NCBI RefSeq assembly: GCF_024159085.1
Contig: NZ_JAMZDE010000008.1
Location: 496,001-560,000 of the forward strand
Reading direction: 5' to 3'
From: Idiomarina rhizosphaerae
GTDB lineage: Bacteria; Pseudomonadota; Gammaproteobacteria; Enterobacterales; Alteromonadaceae
Length of the DNA: 64,000 nucleotides
Below the pieces are notes generated by a model, which was not told the DNA's origin, searched no databases, and saw only the letters and a list, made by a program, of their open reading frames with translations. Position numbers and translations under genes: made by a program. Shown piece by piece: positions 1-8,162 of this stretch. The first letter of the stretch is position 1. The number at the start of each line of letters is the position of its first letter.

Positions 1-776
1 TCACCATTGGCAGACAACTCAGCAACAAAAGCGGCACAAAACATGTCATCGGGTAACAGCTTAACTAGTTTACGGTTAAACTCTTCAACCATGTTAGCTA
101 TTGAGAGCCCTTTTTCAGCTGAATCAAAAAAGGTTTGAGCAACTGGAAGAGCGCCGGTAGCGGGTGCTAACCCGTGTCCGGTGAAGTCACCAACAAACAG
201 ATAAAAATTTCCCAGAGGTCCTGCTTTAGAGAGAACTAAGTCACCGTTAAACTCGCTGGCCGGTGCAAGATAGGTTTTTAAGAACGGATATTCTGTTTCG
301 TTTTCCTGCAGGGCGTTAGCCAGCATGTGCCTGACAACGTTTTGCTCTCGCTCCATTCGGTTAGAGTGGTAAGCCAGAGTCTCGTTTTTACCTTTGAGGG
401 AATAGCTCAACTCGCGAACCCGCGCGTGCGCGTTCAGTTTTGCCTGCAGGACAACCGGCTCAAAAGGCACACTAATAAAGTCATCCCCTCCAGCCTCAAG
501 GCATTTCAACAAGGTTTCTTGATCATCCAATGCGGTGATAAATAAAATCGGCAAATGGACATCGCCGCTTAGAGCTTTTAGCCGGGGAGCGGTCTGAAAG
601 CCATCCAGAACCGGCATCATAACGTCCAGTAGCACCACGTCTGGCGCCAGATTAGCGAAAATATCAATAGCCTCAATGCCGTTATCAGCACAGGTGACCT
701 GATGACCAAAGCGTTTAATCAGGCCACTCAGCATCACCTGGTTAGCAGGCTGATCATCGACAATCAGTACCTTCAT
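1..776 (-). CDS. Response regulator with SpoIIE/PP2C phosphatase domain (3' part beyond window)
   Basis: Read on the minus strand from the ATG at 774-776; no stop is met before base 1, so about 258 N-terminal codons are visible. Residues 1 to about 115 form a receiver: LIVDD near the start and VLLDVMMPVLDG with the phosphoacceptor Asp. The lysine expected before the late proline is replaced by valine (FISVPFEP). After a linker likely to be helical, a PP2C/SpoIIE-type phosphatase domain begins (FNGDLV, then VGDFTGHG, both with metal-binding Asp). Such proteins dephosphorylate STAS anti-sigma antagonists. The gene overlaps the upstream STAS gene by one base (TGATG), so the pair is probably cotranslated. 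The C-terminus, where relatives often carry a HATPase kinase domain, lies outside the window. Confidence 0.9.
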   Translation of the reverse strand, partial: MKVLIVDDQPANQVMLSGLIKRFGHQVTCADNGIEAIDIFANLAPDVVLLDVMMPVLDGFQTAPRLKALSGDVHLPILFITALDDQETLLKCLEAGGDDFISVPFEPVVLQAKLNAHARVRELSYSLKGKNETLAYHSNRMEREQNVVRHMLANALQENETEYPFLKTYLAPASEFNGDLVLSKAGPLGNFYLFVGDFTGHGLAPATGALPVAQTFFDSAEKGLSIANMVEEFNRKLVKLLPDDMFCAAFVAELSANG

Positions 777-1081
777 CAGGCAATAACAAACATCTTATCA
801 AAGCGGGATATATCGAGAATACGACGCACGTCCGGCTTGGCATTAATCAGTTGAATACCTTTTACACTGCTGCCTAAAGACTTACGCATATTGAGCAGCA
901 TACCGAGCGCCGAGCTGTCCAGATAATCGGTTTCCCTCAAGTCGATAATTACGGTTGGCTGTGAATCACCAATATGGCTATAGGCCTGACGAAACTCCTG
1001 TACCAGGCTAAAATCAAATTTCCCTTTAATAGCAATAACTAATTGCTTACCATCATTTGAAAAGTCGCGACTAACGTTCAT
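776..1081 (-). CDS. STAS-domain protein (anti-anti-sigma factor type)
   Basis: A small protein of about 101 residues that is a single STAS domain. The segment YLDSSALG is the family's phosphorylation-site loop, with the serines that a HATPase-type kinase phosphorylates and a PP2C phosphatase such as the next gene's product dephosphorylates. I chose the ATG at 1079-1081 because GAGG (minus strand, 1090-1087) sits five bases upstream; a GTG two codons earlier overlaps that ribosome binding site. The stop codon overlaps the start of the SpoIIE gene, so the two form an operon and probably one partner-switching module. Known relatives control sigma or anti-sigma factors, biofilm or motility; which target is used here is not visible. 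Confidence 0.9.
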   Translation of the reverse strand: MNVSRDFSNDGKQLVIAIKGKFDFSLVQEFRQAYSHIGDSQPTVIIDLRETDYLDSSALGMLLNMRKSLGSSVKGIQLINAKPDVRRILDISRFDKMFVIA

Positions 1082-1183
1082 ACTCACCTCTTTTTTTTAA
1101 TGAGCATAACACAGATTTTCTGATTGAGTTTATCTGCTGAATACCCTACTCTTTCGGTCACAATAAATCCTAATTATGTGATT

Positions 1184-1978
1184 ATGGCAATAGCCTTTGA
1201 CGAACTCCGTATTTTGCTTATCGAACCTTCCGATGTGCAAAGAAAAGTAATTACTCAGCACCTGAACCAGGCGGGCATTCAACATACCCGTGGCGCTTCA
1301 ACCATTGCTGAAGCAAAAGAAGAAATACTCCGTTGGCAACCCGATATCGTCACCAGCGCTATGTATTTTTCTGATGGCACTTCACATGAACTCATTGAAT
1401 TCATTAATACTAACGATTTAAAAGATACCTTACATTTTATGTTGGTGTCATCAGAACATCGTGCCGACCAGCTGGAGCAGTTCAAACAAGCGGGTATTAT
1501 TGCCATTTTACCAAAACCTTTTACGCCAGATCAGCTCCAACGAGCCATTACCGCCACCATGGATATGATGGAACCCGAGCCACTTCATCTAGAACTTTAT
1601 GATGTTGAAGATTTACGGGTATTGATTGTTGATGACAGCATGACCTCGCGCCATGTTTTAAGACGTGTATTTGAAAACCTCGGTGTTGAGAGCTTTGTTG
1701 AGGCAGAGAACGGCCAGCAGGCAATTGATATTTTAGCAGAACATCAATTTGACTTGATCGTCACCGATTTTCATATGCCGGAGGTAAACGGCAGTGAACT
1801 CACTCAGTACATTCGTAATAGCTCAGCACATGCTCACACTCCGGTACTGATGGTGACTGCTCGCGCCAACGAGCCACAACTTGCTAATGTAAAGCAAAGC
1901 GGTGTCGATGCCTTAACCGACAAGCCCTTTGAACCGGCAACGTTAAGAAAACTCATCGCCCGTTTATTAAACAGCTGA
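1184..1978 (+). CDS. Double-receiver response regulator protein
   Basis: Two receiver domains in tandem and no output domain. The second (about residues 142-264) is intact: VLIVDDS, VTDFHMPEVNG with the acceptor Asp, MVTA and DKPF. The first (about residues 8-125) is degenerate: it reads LLIEPSD where acidic residues are expected and SAMYFSDG where the acceptor Asp should be, though a PKPF motif survives. It may therefore be a dimerisation or docking receiver. The ATG at 1184 is used because homology starts there; in-frame TTG and GTG codons lie upstream. The gene diverges from the STAS/SpoIIE pair and may act with it. A bidirectional-looking terminator follows. Confidence 0.87.
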   Translation: MAIAFDELRILLIEPSDVQRKVITQHLNQAGIQHTRGASTIAEAKEEILRWQPDIVTSAMYFSDGTSHELIEFINTNDLKDTLHFMLVSSEHRADQLEQFKQAGIIAILPKPFTPDQLQRAITATMDMMEPEPLHLELYDVEDLRVLIVDDSMTSRHVLRRVFENLGVESFVEAENGQQAIDILAEHQFDLIVTDFHMPEVNGSELTQYIRNSSAHAHTPVLMVTARANEPQLANVKQSGVDALTDKPFEPATLRKLIARLLNS

Positions 1979-2015
1979 GCCTGAATTTAAGAATTAATAT
2001 TTGTTCGTTAAAATG

Positions 2016-2052
2016 AAAAGCCCCTGCCAGTTGAACTGACAGGGGCTTTTTC
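2016..2052. terminator. Bidirectional intrinsic terminator
   Basis: A strong hairpin pairs AGCCCCTG with CAGGGGCT, with further pairing inside (CAGTT/AACTG). It is flanked by AAAA on the left and TTTTT on the right. It lies between the convergent double-receiver gene and the amidohydrolase gene and can serve both strands. Confidence 0.85.
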
Positions 2053-2076
2053 GTTTTAGACCTAGCCAAAGAGCGG

Positions 2077-3378
2077 CTATTCAGATGGCTTCTGGCGATA
2101 CTTCTCGTAAAGCTCGGTATGTCGGCTGCTTAAGCTTACTTTGCGTCCGTCGATATAAAGATGCGTTAACTTTTGTCCAATTGGATCAAGTAAGTCACCT
2201 TCAGACACACTCAGTGAAGCGCTTTTACCCACTTCCAGTGAGCCCAGCTTGTCAGCAACTCCCATAATCTCTGCTGGCTTCAACGTAATAGCCGCAAGAG
2301 CCTGCTGTTGATCCAGACCAAACGCAACCGCGTTTCCGGCAGCAAAAGGTAAGTTACGTACGTCCCAGTAACCCGGATAAGAAATAGCAAAGTTTACTCC
2401 AGCTTCAGCCAAACGCGCTGGTGAGGCAAAGTCCTGATCATAACCTTCGTCATTGCGGGCCGGCAGACCGTAAGGTGAGCCAAAAACAACCGGAACATTA
2501 AGCTCAGCTAACTTATCGGCGATACGCCAGGCATCTCTGGCTCCCATAAGCACCAGTTCAAAACCATACTCCTGACTGGTATCAATGGCCTGCTCCAGCT
2601 GACGTTTGTCGTCGGCGTGTACGTACAGCTTCTTACTGCCGTCAAACAAGCCCGCCATAGCCTCCCAACGCTGATCCAGATCAATTTTACGATCGGCCTG
2701 CTTCGCGTCGTAGTAAGCCTTTGCGTCAGCAAAGACTTTCATTAACTGCTGACGGGATTCCTCGTTCGCTTTACGTTGTTCCTCAGGTGAACGGCTCTCC
2801 CACCAGGTATTCACAACGTATGTGCGCGGCCAGGAAACGTGCACACCTATTTCTCCGGCTACCAGAGCGTCCTGATAGTTCCAGCCATCTAAGTGCATTA
2901 AGGATGACTGACCGGCTACCAGCGAGCCCTCAGGGGCTACCTGAGCGTGAGTAATGCCGTGGTAACGTACCGTCGGGATAATTTCCGAATCTGCATTAAA
3001 CGCAATATGACCGGCAACTTCCGGGTGCACATCGCCCACTTCGCGAGCGTCGCGGGTTGCCCGTACCGCCTCAATTTCATTCAGGCCAATAGTGGTATCC
3101 ATGGCAATAACTCCCGGATACACGTGCTGGCCGGAAATATCGATAACTTCAGCCCCATCCGGGATACTGACATCCTGCCCAATAGCGGTGATTTTACCGT
3201 TTTCAAACACTAAGTCTGAGTTGGTAAGCACCCCATCAGAAACGGTATGCAAGGTCCCCCCCTGAAGTACAATAGGGTTGCTTTGTTTTTCGCCCGGCAC
3301 TTCATCATGTGCCGCAGCACTATTAAGCGTCAGCGCACTGACTAATGCGGCACTAACGGTTGTAAGTAATTTATTCAT
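2077..3378 (-). CDS. Secreted amidohydrolase-like protein lacking the HxH motif
   Basis: A protein of 433 residues with a signal peptide (MNKLLTTVSAALVSAL to about residue 23), followed by an amidohydrolase/imidazolonepropionase-like fold. The composite beta-sandwich is seen at both ends (GGTLHTVSDG early; GSLEVGKSASLSV late). At the place where the metal-binding PGxIDxHxH motif should be, the sequence is YPGVIAMDTTIG, so both histidines are missing. It resembles the N-terminal module of the following 1026-residue protein (shared AEAGVNFA and QALAAIT). Its start overlaps that gene's stop (TAATG), showing translational coupling. It may be a non-catalytic partner, a divergent hydrolase or a substrate-binding subunit; its substrate is unknown. 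Confidence 0.85.
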   Translation of the reverse strand: MNKLLTTVSAALVSALTLNSAAAHDEVPGEKQSNPIVLQGGTLHTVSDGVLTNSDLVFENGKITAIGQDVSIPDGAEVIDISGQHVYPGVIAMDTTIGLNEIEAVRATRDAREVGDVHPEVAGHIAFNADSEIIPTVRYHGITHAQVAPEGSLVAGQSSLMHLDGWNYQDALVAGEIGVHVSWPRTYVVNTWWESRSPEEQRKANEESRQQLMKVFADAKAYYDAKQADRKIDLDQRWEAMAGLFDGSKKLYVHADDKRQLEQAIDTSQEYGFELVLMGARDAWRIADKLAELNVPVVFGSPYGLPARNDEGYDQDFASPARLAEAGVNFAISYPGYWDVRNLPFAAGNAVAFGLDQQQALAAITLKPAEIMGVADKLGSLEVGKSASLSVSEGDLLDPIGQKLTHLYIDGRKVSLSSRHTELYEKYRQKPSE

Positions 3379-6300
3379 TAGTGTTGTCCTCCGTGCTGAT
3401 GCCCTTTACCGGTAAAGTGATCTAACCAAAAGTCGTGTTCAGTATCACAGTGCCAGGTGGGCTGATCCGATTTATAACCGTCTTTAGCCCCTATTTTTGC
3501 ATCATCACCTGCCGCTAAAACTTTTTGGATAAGTGCGTTCTTTTCTTGTTTAACTGCCTGTTGTCGTTGCTTGTCCAGTTCACGATCGAAGAACTTACGG
3601 CCGTTAATCCAGGTTTGCTCTGCTCGCGCATAAGCACTTAATGGATAATGGCTCCAAAGCACGAAATCGGCGTGTTTTCCTTTTTCAACAGACCCTACAT
3701 AACTGTCCACTTTCAACTGTTTAGCCGGGTTAATGGTCACCATTTTCAGCGCTTCGTGTGGATCCATACCACAATAACGAACAGACTTAGCGGCTTCAGT
3801 ATTTAAACGACGTTGTAAATCGTTACTGTCAGAATTAATACTGGTTAGCACACCTCGTTCGCTCATCAGGCACGCGTTGTGTGGAATGGCATCATAAACT
3901 TCGAACTTATAAGCCCACCAGTCCGCAAAGGTTGAACCGCTGGCGCCATGCTCTGCCATTTCGTCAGCTACTTTGTAGCCTTCCAGAATGTGAGTGAAGG
4001 TATCCAGAGTAAAACCAAAGTCCTCGGCAACTTCCATTAACATCAAAATTTCTGACGCAACGTAAGAGTGCGCATGAACGAAACGTTCGCTGTTCAGAAT
4101 TTCCAGTAGCGTTTCCAGACGATAATCCGGCCGTGGAGCTGCAGCTTTATTACGTTCTGAACGGCTCATACGTTCATAAGCTTGCTTCCGCTGCTGGTAC
4201 TCAAGAGCAGCCTGGAAAGCGTCGCGCATAATGGTTTCAACACCCAGGCGAGTTTGCGGGTATCGAACCGTCATGTTGTCACCCCAGTTACTCTGCTTAA
4301 CGTTTTCGCCTAATGCAAACTTGATAGATTTAGGTGCTGCATCAAACTTCATAACATTAGCATCCGCTCCCCAGCGCAACTTAATAACTTGTGCCTGACC
4401 GCCAATAGGGTTAGCTGAGCCGTGCAGCAACTGTGCCATGGTAGTCCCACCAGCCAACGAACGATAAATGTGAATATCATCCGGATTAACCACATCACCA
4501 ATTCGGACTTCAGATGTCACCGCTTCAGAACCTTCGTTAACACCACCTTCAATAGCTATGTGTGAATGCTCGTCGATAATTCCCGGAGTTAAGTGCATTC
4601 CTGCGCCATCAATTTCAGTCACGCGAGACGCCGCAGACAAGTTTTTGCCAATAGCTGCAAATTCACCATTTCGAACCAGCACATCAGTTTCTTCAAGAAT
4701 GCCGTCGTCAGTTGCAGTCCAGACCGTTACGTTACGGATAAGAACATCCTGACGCTCCGGCAAACCGTCAAGGCCGTATGCTACATTCGGGAAAGTCAGC
4801 TCGCTGACATATTCCACAGGCTCTGCTTCAGCGCTTGTTTCAGTCGCGCTTTCAGCGGAATCCATTTCAGCCTCTAACCTGACTTCCTCTCCTTGAGGAG
4901 AAACCGCCGTTACTAAAAACACTCCCTGAGCTTCCGGTTCCAGCTTGAAGCGCCAGCTTCCTGCGGGTTCTGCTTCCAGGTCGGCAACAAAAGACAAAGA
5001 CTGGTTTCCAGACTGAACGTGACGTAAAGCGCTGGTCTTTTCATTTGCTTTAACCTCACCGCTTAGCGCTGCACCAGGCTTAATTGCAATCTCGATATCC
5101 TGATCATTCAATTTCATGCTGTAATTACCAACAAAATCGACTTTATCCCTTGATACCAGCTCGTTTTCTTCACCCTGCAACCAAACTGACTGAATGGTCC
5201 CATCCGCGAACAAATCGCCTTTGACCATAACAAAGTCGGCCTTGTAGCCCTGAGCCAGCTTACCGGCCTTGTCATCTACCCCGGCAATTTTCGCCGGAAT
5301 AGTCGTCAACGCAGCAAGAGCCTGCTCTTCGCTCAAGCCATACTTAACCGCTTTACGCAGGTTAGGCCAAAAGCTCTCCGCATTTTCCAGGTCGTGTAAA
5401 GTCAAAGCAAAGTTCACACCAGCCTCAGCTAACATCGCCGGATTAGACGGAGCCCGTTCCCAGTGGCGCAGTTTCGCTAAATCGACGTCGAGGTGCGCAT
5501 CAACACCGCCAACATCTGGTGCAGCCGGAAAATTAAGCGGAAGAATTAAATCACTCCCGGCATTTTTTACCGCGTCTAAGCGCGCATATTCATAACCTGA
5601 GGCAACGTAAACCGACGGCACTTTAAACTGATCAAAGACATCATCAGCACGTAACAATGACTTCTCATCGCTGACCTTAAAAACAATCCCGGTATTCTCG
5701 ATATCTGTCAGTGAATCAAGCGCCGCATTAAACTCAACCGATTGATTATGCGACTGCTTTCCATAAGAGTTTTCATACCAGTTAGCATCAGATAAGGTTT
5801 GTCTGACCAGCGCAATGCTGCCCATCAGAGATGACGGGTACTGCTGCTGTGAGGAGCCTTTATCAAATGAACCGAAGTGCTTTGCCTCACTTTGGTAAAT
5901 AACGTCGTTAGGTATTTTATCTGCCAGAGAAACCGTTACCGCCTGCCCCTGAAAAATGCCGTCTAAGTTAGCTGACTGCACACTGGTAAAGCCTTGTGAC
6001 ACCCATTTATTCGCATCTTCAGAGTTGGTTTTAAATTCGCTGAACCAATGTTTTTGCGAGTGAATCGCGTCATTTGCCGCGTTACCACCCTCACGCTCAT
6101 TGTTATAAATTGGCGTATCTGAACGCTCTTGCTCACTGCTAACGTTAATTCCGTAGCTGCTGTAGGGGTCAATGAATCCCGGGTAAATCGTGTATCCAGT
6201 CCCGTCAATCACCCGCGCTCCTGCAGGAGCCCGATTATTGCGCTCAATTGACTGAACGGCGCCATTTTCAATAACCAAAGTGGCGTTAGTAATAGATTTT

Positions 6301-6458
6301 CCCGGCTCAGTAATAATTGTTGCATTCTGAATTGCCGTCAGACTTGGCGTGTTATCCCGCATCCCGTTTGTCCGGGAAGTCTGATCAGCCGCAACCGAAG
6401 CGGTCAGTACCGACGTTACCGCTAACGTCAAAGCACTGAGCTGATGCACTTTTTTCAT
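3378..6458 (-). CDS. Large secreted amidohydrolase with two fused modules
   Basis: A protein of 1026 residues with a signal peptide (cleavage near ASVAA). An N-terminal amidohydrolase-like module (about 35-440) has YPGFIDPYSS in place of HxH. A linker of about 100 residues, beta-rich and partly acidic, follows. The C-terminal module (about 560-990) is canonical: TPGIIDEHSHIA supplies the HxH, HAHS a further His, and INSDSND the late metal or catalytic Asp. Relatives are annotated as imidazolonepropionase-like or amidohydrolase-family periplasmic enzymes, often peptidase-like; the substrate cannot be read here. A GGGGA ribosome binding site precedes the ATG. It heads a two-gene operon with the 433-residue gene, giving three modules of which one looks active. 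Confidence 0.88.
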   Translation of the reverse strand: MKKVHQLSALTLAVTSVLTASVAADQTSRTNGMRDNTPSLTAIQNATIITEPGKSITNATLVIENGAVQSIERNNRAPAGARVIDGTGYTIYPGFIDPYSSYGINVSSEQERSDTPIYNNEREGGNAANDAIHSQKHWFSEFKTNSEDANKWVSQGFTSVQSANLDGIFQGQAVTVSLADKIPNDVIYQSEAKHFGSFDKGSSQQQYPSSLMGSIALVRQTLSDANWYENSYGKQSHNQSVEFNAALDSLTDIENTGIVFKVSDEKSLLRADDVFDQFKVPSVYVASGYEYARLDAVKNAGSDLILPLNFPAAPDVGGVDAHLDVDLAKLRHWERAPSNPAMLAEAGVNFALTLHDLENAESFWPNLRKAVKYGLSEEQALAALTTIPAKIAGVDDKAGKLAQGYKADFVMVKGDLFADGTIQSVWLQGEENELVSRDKVDFVGNYSMKLNDQDIEIAIKPGAALSGEVKANEKTSALRHVQSGNQSLSFVADLEAEPAGSWRFKLEPEAQGVFLVTAVSPQGEEVRLEAEMDSAESATETSAEAEPVEYVSELTFPNVAYGLDGLPERQDVLIRNVTVWTATDDGILEETDVLVRNGEFAAIGKNLSAASRVTEIDGAGMHLTPGIIDEHSHIAIEGGVNEGSEAVTSEVRIGDVVNPDDIHIYRSLAGGTTMAQLLHGSANPIGGQAQVIKLRWGADANVMKFDAAPKSIKFALGENVKQSNWGDNMTVRYPQTRLGVETIMRDAFQAALEYQQRKQAYERMSRSERNKAAAPRPDYRLETLLEILNSERFVHAHSYVASEILMLMEVAEDFGFTLDTFTHILEGYKVADEMAEHGASGSTFADWWAYKFEVYDAIPHNACLMSERGVLTSINSDSNDLQRRLNTEAAKSVRYCGMDPHEALKMVTINPAKQLKVDSYVGSVEKGKHADFVLWSHYPLSAYARAEQTWINGRKFFDRELDKQRQQAVKQEKNALIQKVLAAGDDAKIGAKDGYKSDQPTWHCDTEHDFWLDHFTGKGHQHGGQH

Positions 6459-6494
6459 GAATTGTCCCCATTTTGACTTATTTTTGTCATTTAG

Positions 6495-6510
6495 TTATCT
6501 CATTAGATAA
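6495..6510. promoter_or_regulatory. Small perfect palindrome, possible operator
   Basis: TTATCT-CATT-AGATAA lies in the 141-base region between the divergent amidohydrolase operon and cytochrome c' gene. The position suits a regulator-binding site, but six-base arms in AT-rich DNA can arise by chance. Confidence 0.25.
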
Positions 6511-6599
6511 GTTACTTTGTTATACATAGAGGTGACAAGCATTAACCGACAGATCGTGTATTATTAACGATCAGTGAATTCAATAAACGGAGTGTTTCA

Positions 6600-7064
6600 A
6601 TGAAAAAACAATTACTAACAACAGCTATAGCTGGGCTGATGACTCTGTCATTCAATGTAACCGCTGATGAAACCGCCTTTAACGATGCCGATAAAGCCGT
6701 AGAGTACCGGCAAAAAGCATTGTCTGTTATGAAAGAAAACTTTTCCGCTATGGCCGCTATGGTCAAAGGCGAAGTTGAATACAACGCTGACTTTTTTCAG
6801 CGTCGTGCAAATGATTTTGAGAAAATGTCGGGTATTCCATGGGCTGGTTTTGCCGTTGAAGGCGCAATGCCGGGCAATAACTCCGATGCATTAACCGCCA
6901 TATGGGATAACTGGGATGACTTTCAGCAGCGCGCTAATGACTTGCAAGAGTACGCAGCCAAACTGGCGAACGTTAGTCAAAAAGGTTCTATTGACTCAAT
7001 AAAACCCGTTTTTATGGATGCCGCAAAGACCTGCAAAGGCTGCCACGACGAATATAAAGACTAG
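6600..7064 (+). CDS. Cytochrome c' (periplasmic class II cytochrome c)
   Basis: A protein of 154 residues: signal peptide (about 1-22, ending NVTADE), then a four-helix-bundle cytochrome c'. The single haem site CKGCH lies close to the C-terminus (about residues 145-149), as in class II cytochromes c. The family binds small ligands such as NO and is linked to nitrosative stress protection or electron transfer; the exact role here is inferred. ACGGAG upstream is a good ribosome binding site. The gene converges on the cytochrome b561 gene and overlaps it by four bases; the two proteins may be electron-transfer partners, although they are on opposite strands. Confidence 0.93.
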   Translation: MKKQLLTTAIAGLMTLSFNVTADETAFNDADKAVEYRQKALSVMKENFSAMAAMVKGEVEYNADFFQRRANDFEKMSGIPWAGFAVEGAMPGNNSDALTAIWDNWDDFQQRANDLQEYAAKLANVSQKGSIDSIKPVFMDAAKTCKGCHDEYKD

Positions 7065-7708
7065 TTAAGCAGCAACATTAAGATTAACCAGACAGCAACC
7101 GCTAAAATGAGCCCCTGCCAACCGGGTTTTAAATTTGGCGCTTGCTGACTGGTGATTCTGTAACCATGCACCATGGAAGCCACTAAAGGTGTTCCTTTAA
7201 AGCGATAAAAAAGCACGGCCAGAATATGTACGGCAATAACAATTAATATTACGTCGAACTGGGTTTTATGCCAGCTGGTTACCGCTTTTTGCCCATCCGA
7301 AGATAGCCAATTAGATAATGGCCCCGAAAATAAAATGCCGTCGGTTGAAAATAGCCCCGTAATAACCTGACTTAGGAGCAAGCCAAGCATAATGATGACA
7401 GCCCAGCCACCAGCTGTACTGTGGGTGTTTTCTGCTTCATAGCGCCCTTTAAAAACATTATGCAGATGCTTCAAGATAGCCTTAGGAGACTTTAAAAAGG
7501 TTTTAAAACGGGCATTTTCGCTACCAAATATTCCCCAGCAAATTCTGACTAAAAGTAACGCAAGTAAGGCAATTCCAATATCCTTATGCAGCTCCATGCG
7601 GCCATTTTCGACGGTCCACCAGAGTCCGCCTAAAAGCAAGATAAGCAGGCCGTGAAACACACGAATAAAGCTATCCCAAACTTTTATAGAATTTCCTTTC
7701 TGTTTCAT
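7061..7708 (-). CDS. Cytochrome b561 family inner-membrane protein
   Basis: A protein of 215 residues with four clear hydrophobic spans (about 16-32, 40-60, 98-120, 150-170) plus a C-terminal hydrophobic end. Conserved histidines sit near the first helix (FHGLLIL), in MELHKDIG, in TSWHKTQ and in VAVHILAV, as in Ni/Fe-hydrogenase-type or bacterial b561 cytochromes that carry two b haems. It probably moves electrons between quinone and a periplasmic partner such as cytochrome c'. The pairing of b561 with cytochrome c' genes is common in marine gammaproteobacteria (family knowledge). No other gene shares its strand nearby, so it seems monocistronic. Confidence 0.9.
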   Translation of the reverse strand: MKQKGNSIKVWDSFIRVFHGLLILLLGGLWWTVENGRMELHKDIGIALLALLLVRICWGIFGSENARFKTFLKSPKAILKHLHNVFKGRYEAENTHSTAGGWAVIIMLGLLLSQVITGLFSTDGILFSGPLSNWLSSDGQKAVTSWHKTQFDVILIVIAVHILAVLFYRFKGTPLVASMVHGYRITSQQAPNLKPGWQGLILAVAVWLILMLLLN

Positions 7709-7786
7709 GTTGTTAGCTCCAAATTACTGGGAATATAAAAAGCTAAGTGCTAGGGTATAATTAATTCCATTAAATGGGTAGTGACT

Positions 7787-8143
7787 ATGCGCAAAGTTCT
7801 TATTGCTGACGACGACTTTATCAGCCTTGAAGTGTTAAAAGCGATGCTTGCTAATTTTGAGGTAAGTATATTAACAGCAATGACAGGAGAAGAAGCCTTG
7901 AACCTGGCAGGAGAGGCTCCGGATCTTATCTTTCTGGATTACGAAATGCCGGACATGTCGGGAGCTGAAGTCTGCCAGGAGTTGCGACAAAGCGATATGC
8001 ACAAGAACACACCGGTTATCGCTATTACCAGTCACCAAAGTGCGAGCGAAATGAGCGCTTGCCGGGAAGCCGGCATGAATGCGACATTGCATAAGCCGGT
8101 TTCGCCGGAAGCGCTTAGCGAATTAATGACTGAATACTTATAA
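7787..8143 (+). CDS. Single-domain (CheY-like) response regulator
   Basis: About 118 residues forming one complete receiver: VLIADDD, FLDYEMPDMSG with the acceptor Asp, IAITSH with the switch Thr/Ser, and LHKPVS with the conserved Lys-Pro. There is no output domain. I start at the ATG at 7787; a GTG two codons earlier is possible and no strong ribosome binding site decides between them. No histidine kinase is adjacent, so this is an orphan regulator; it may act in phosphorelay or by protein contact with a kinase elsewhere, such as the hybrid kinase at 18.3 kb. Confidence 0.88.
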   Translation: MRKVLIADDDFISLEVLKAMLANFEVSILTAMTGEEALNLAGEAPDLIFLDYEMPDMSGAEVCQELRQSDMHKNTPVIAITSHQSASEMSACREAGMNATLHKPVSPEALSELMTEYL

Positions 8144-8162
8144 AGTCGATAACCAGCAACTA

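Noticed and set aside
1124-1183. Longer N-terminus for the double-receiver protein from a TTG
   Set aside because: The added residues have no homology to a receiver and no ribosome binding site.
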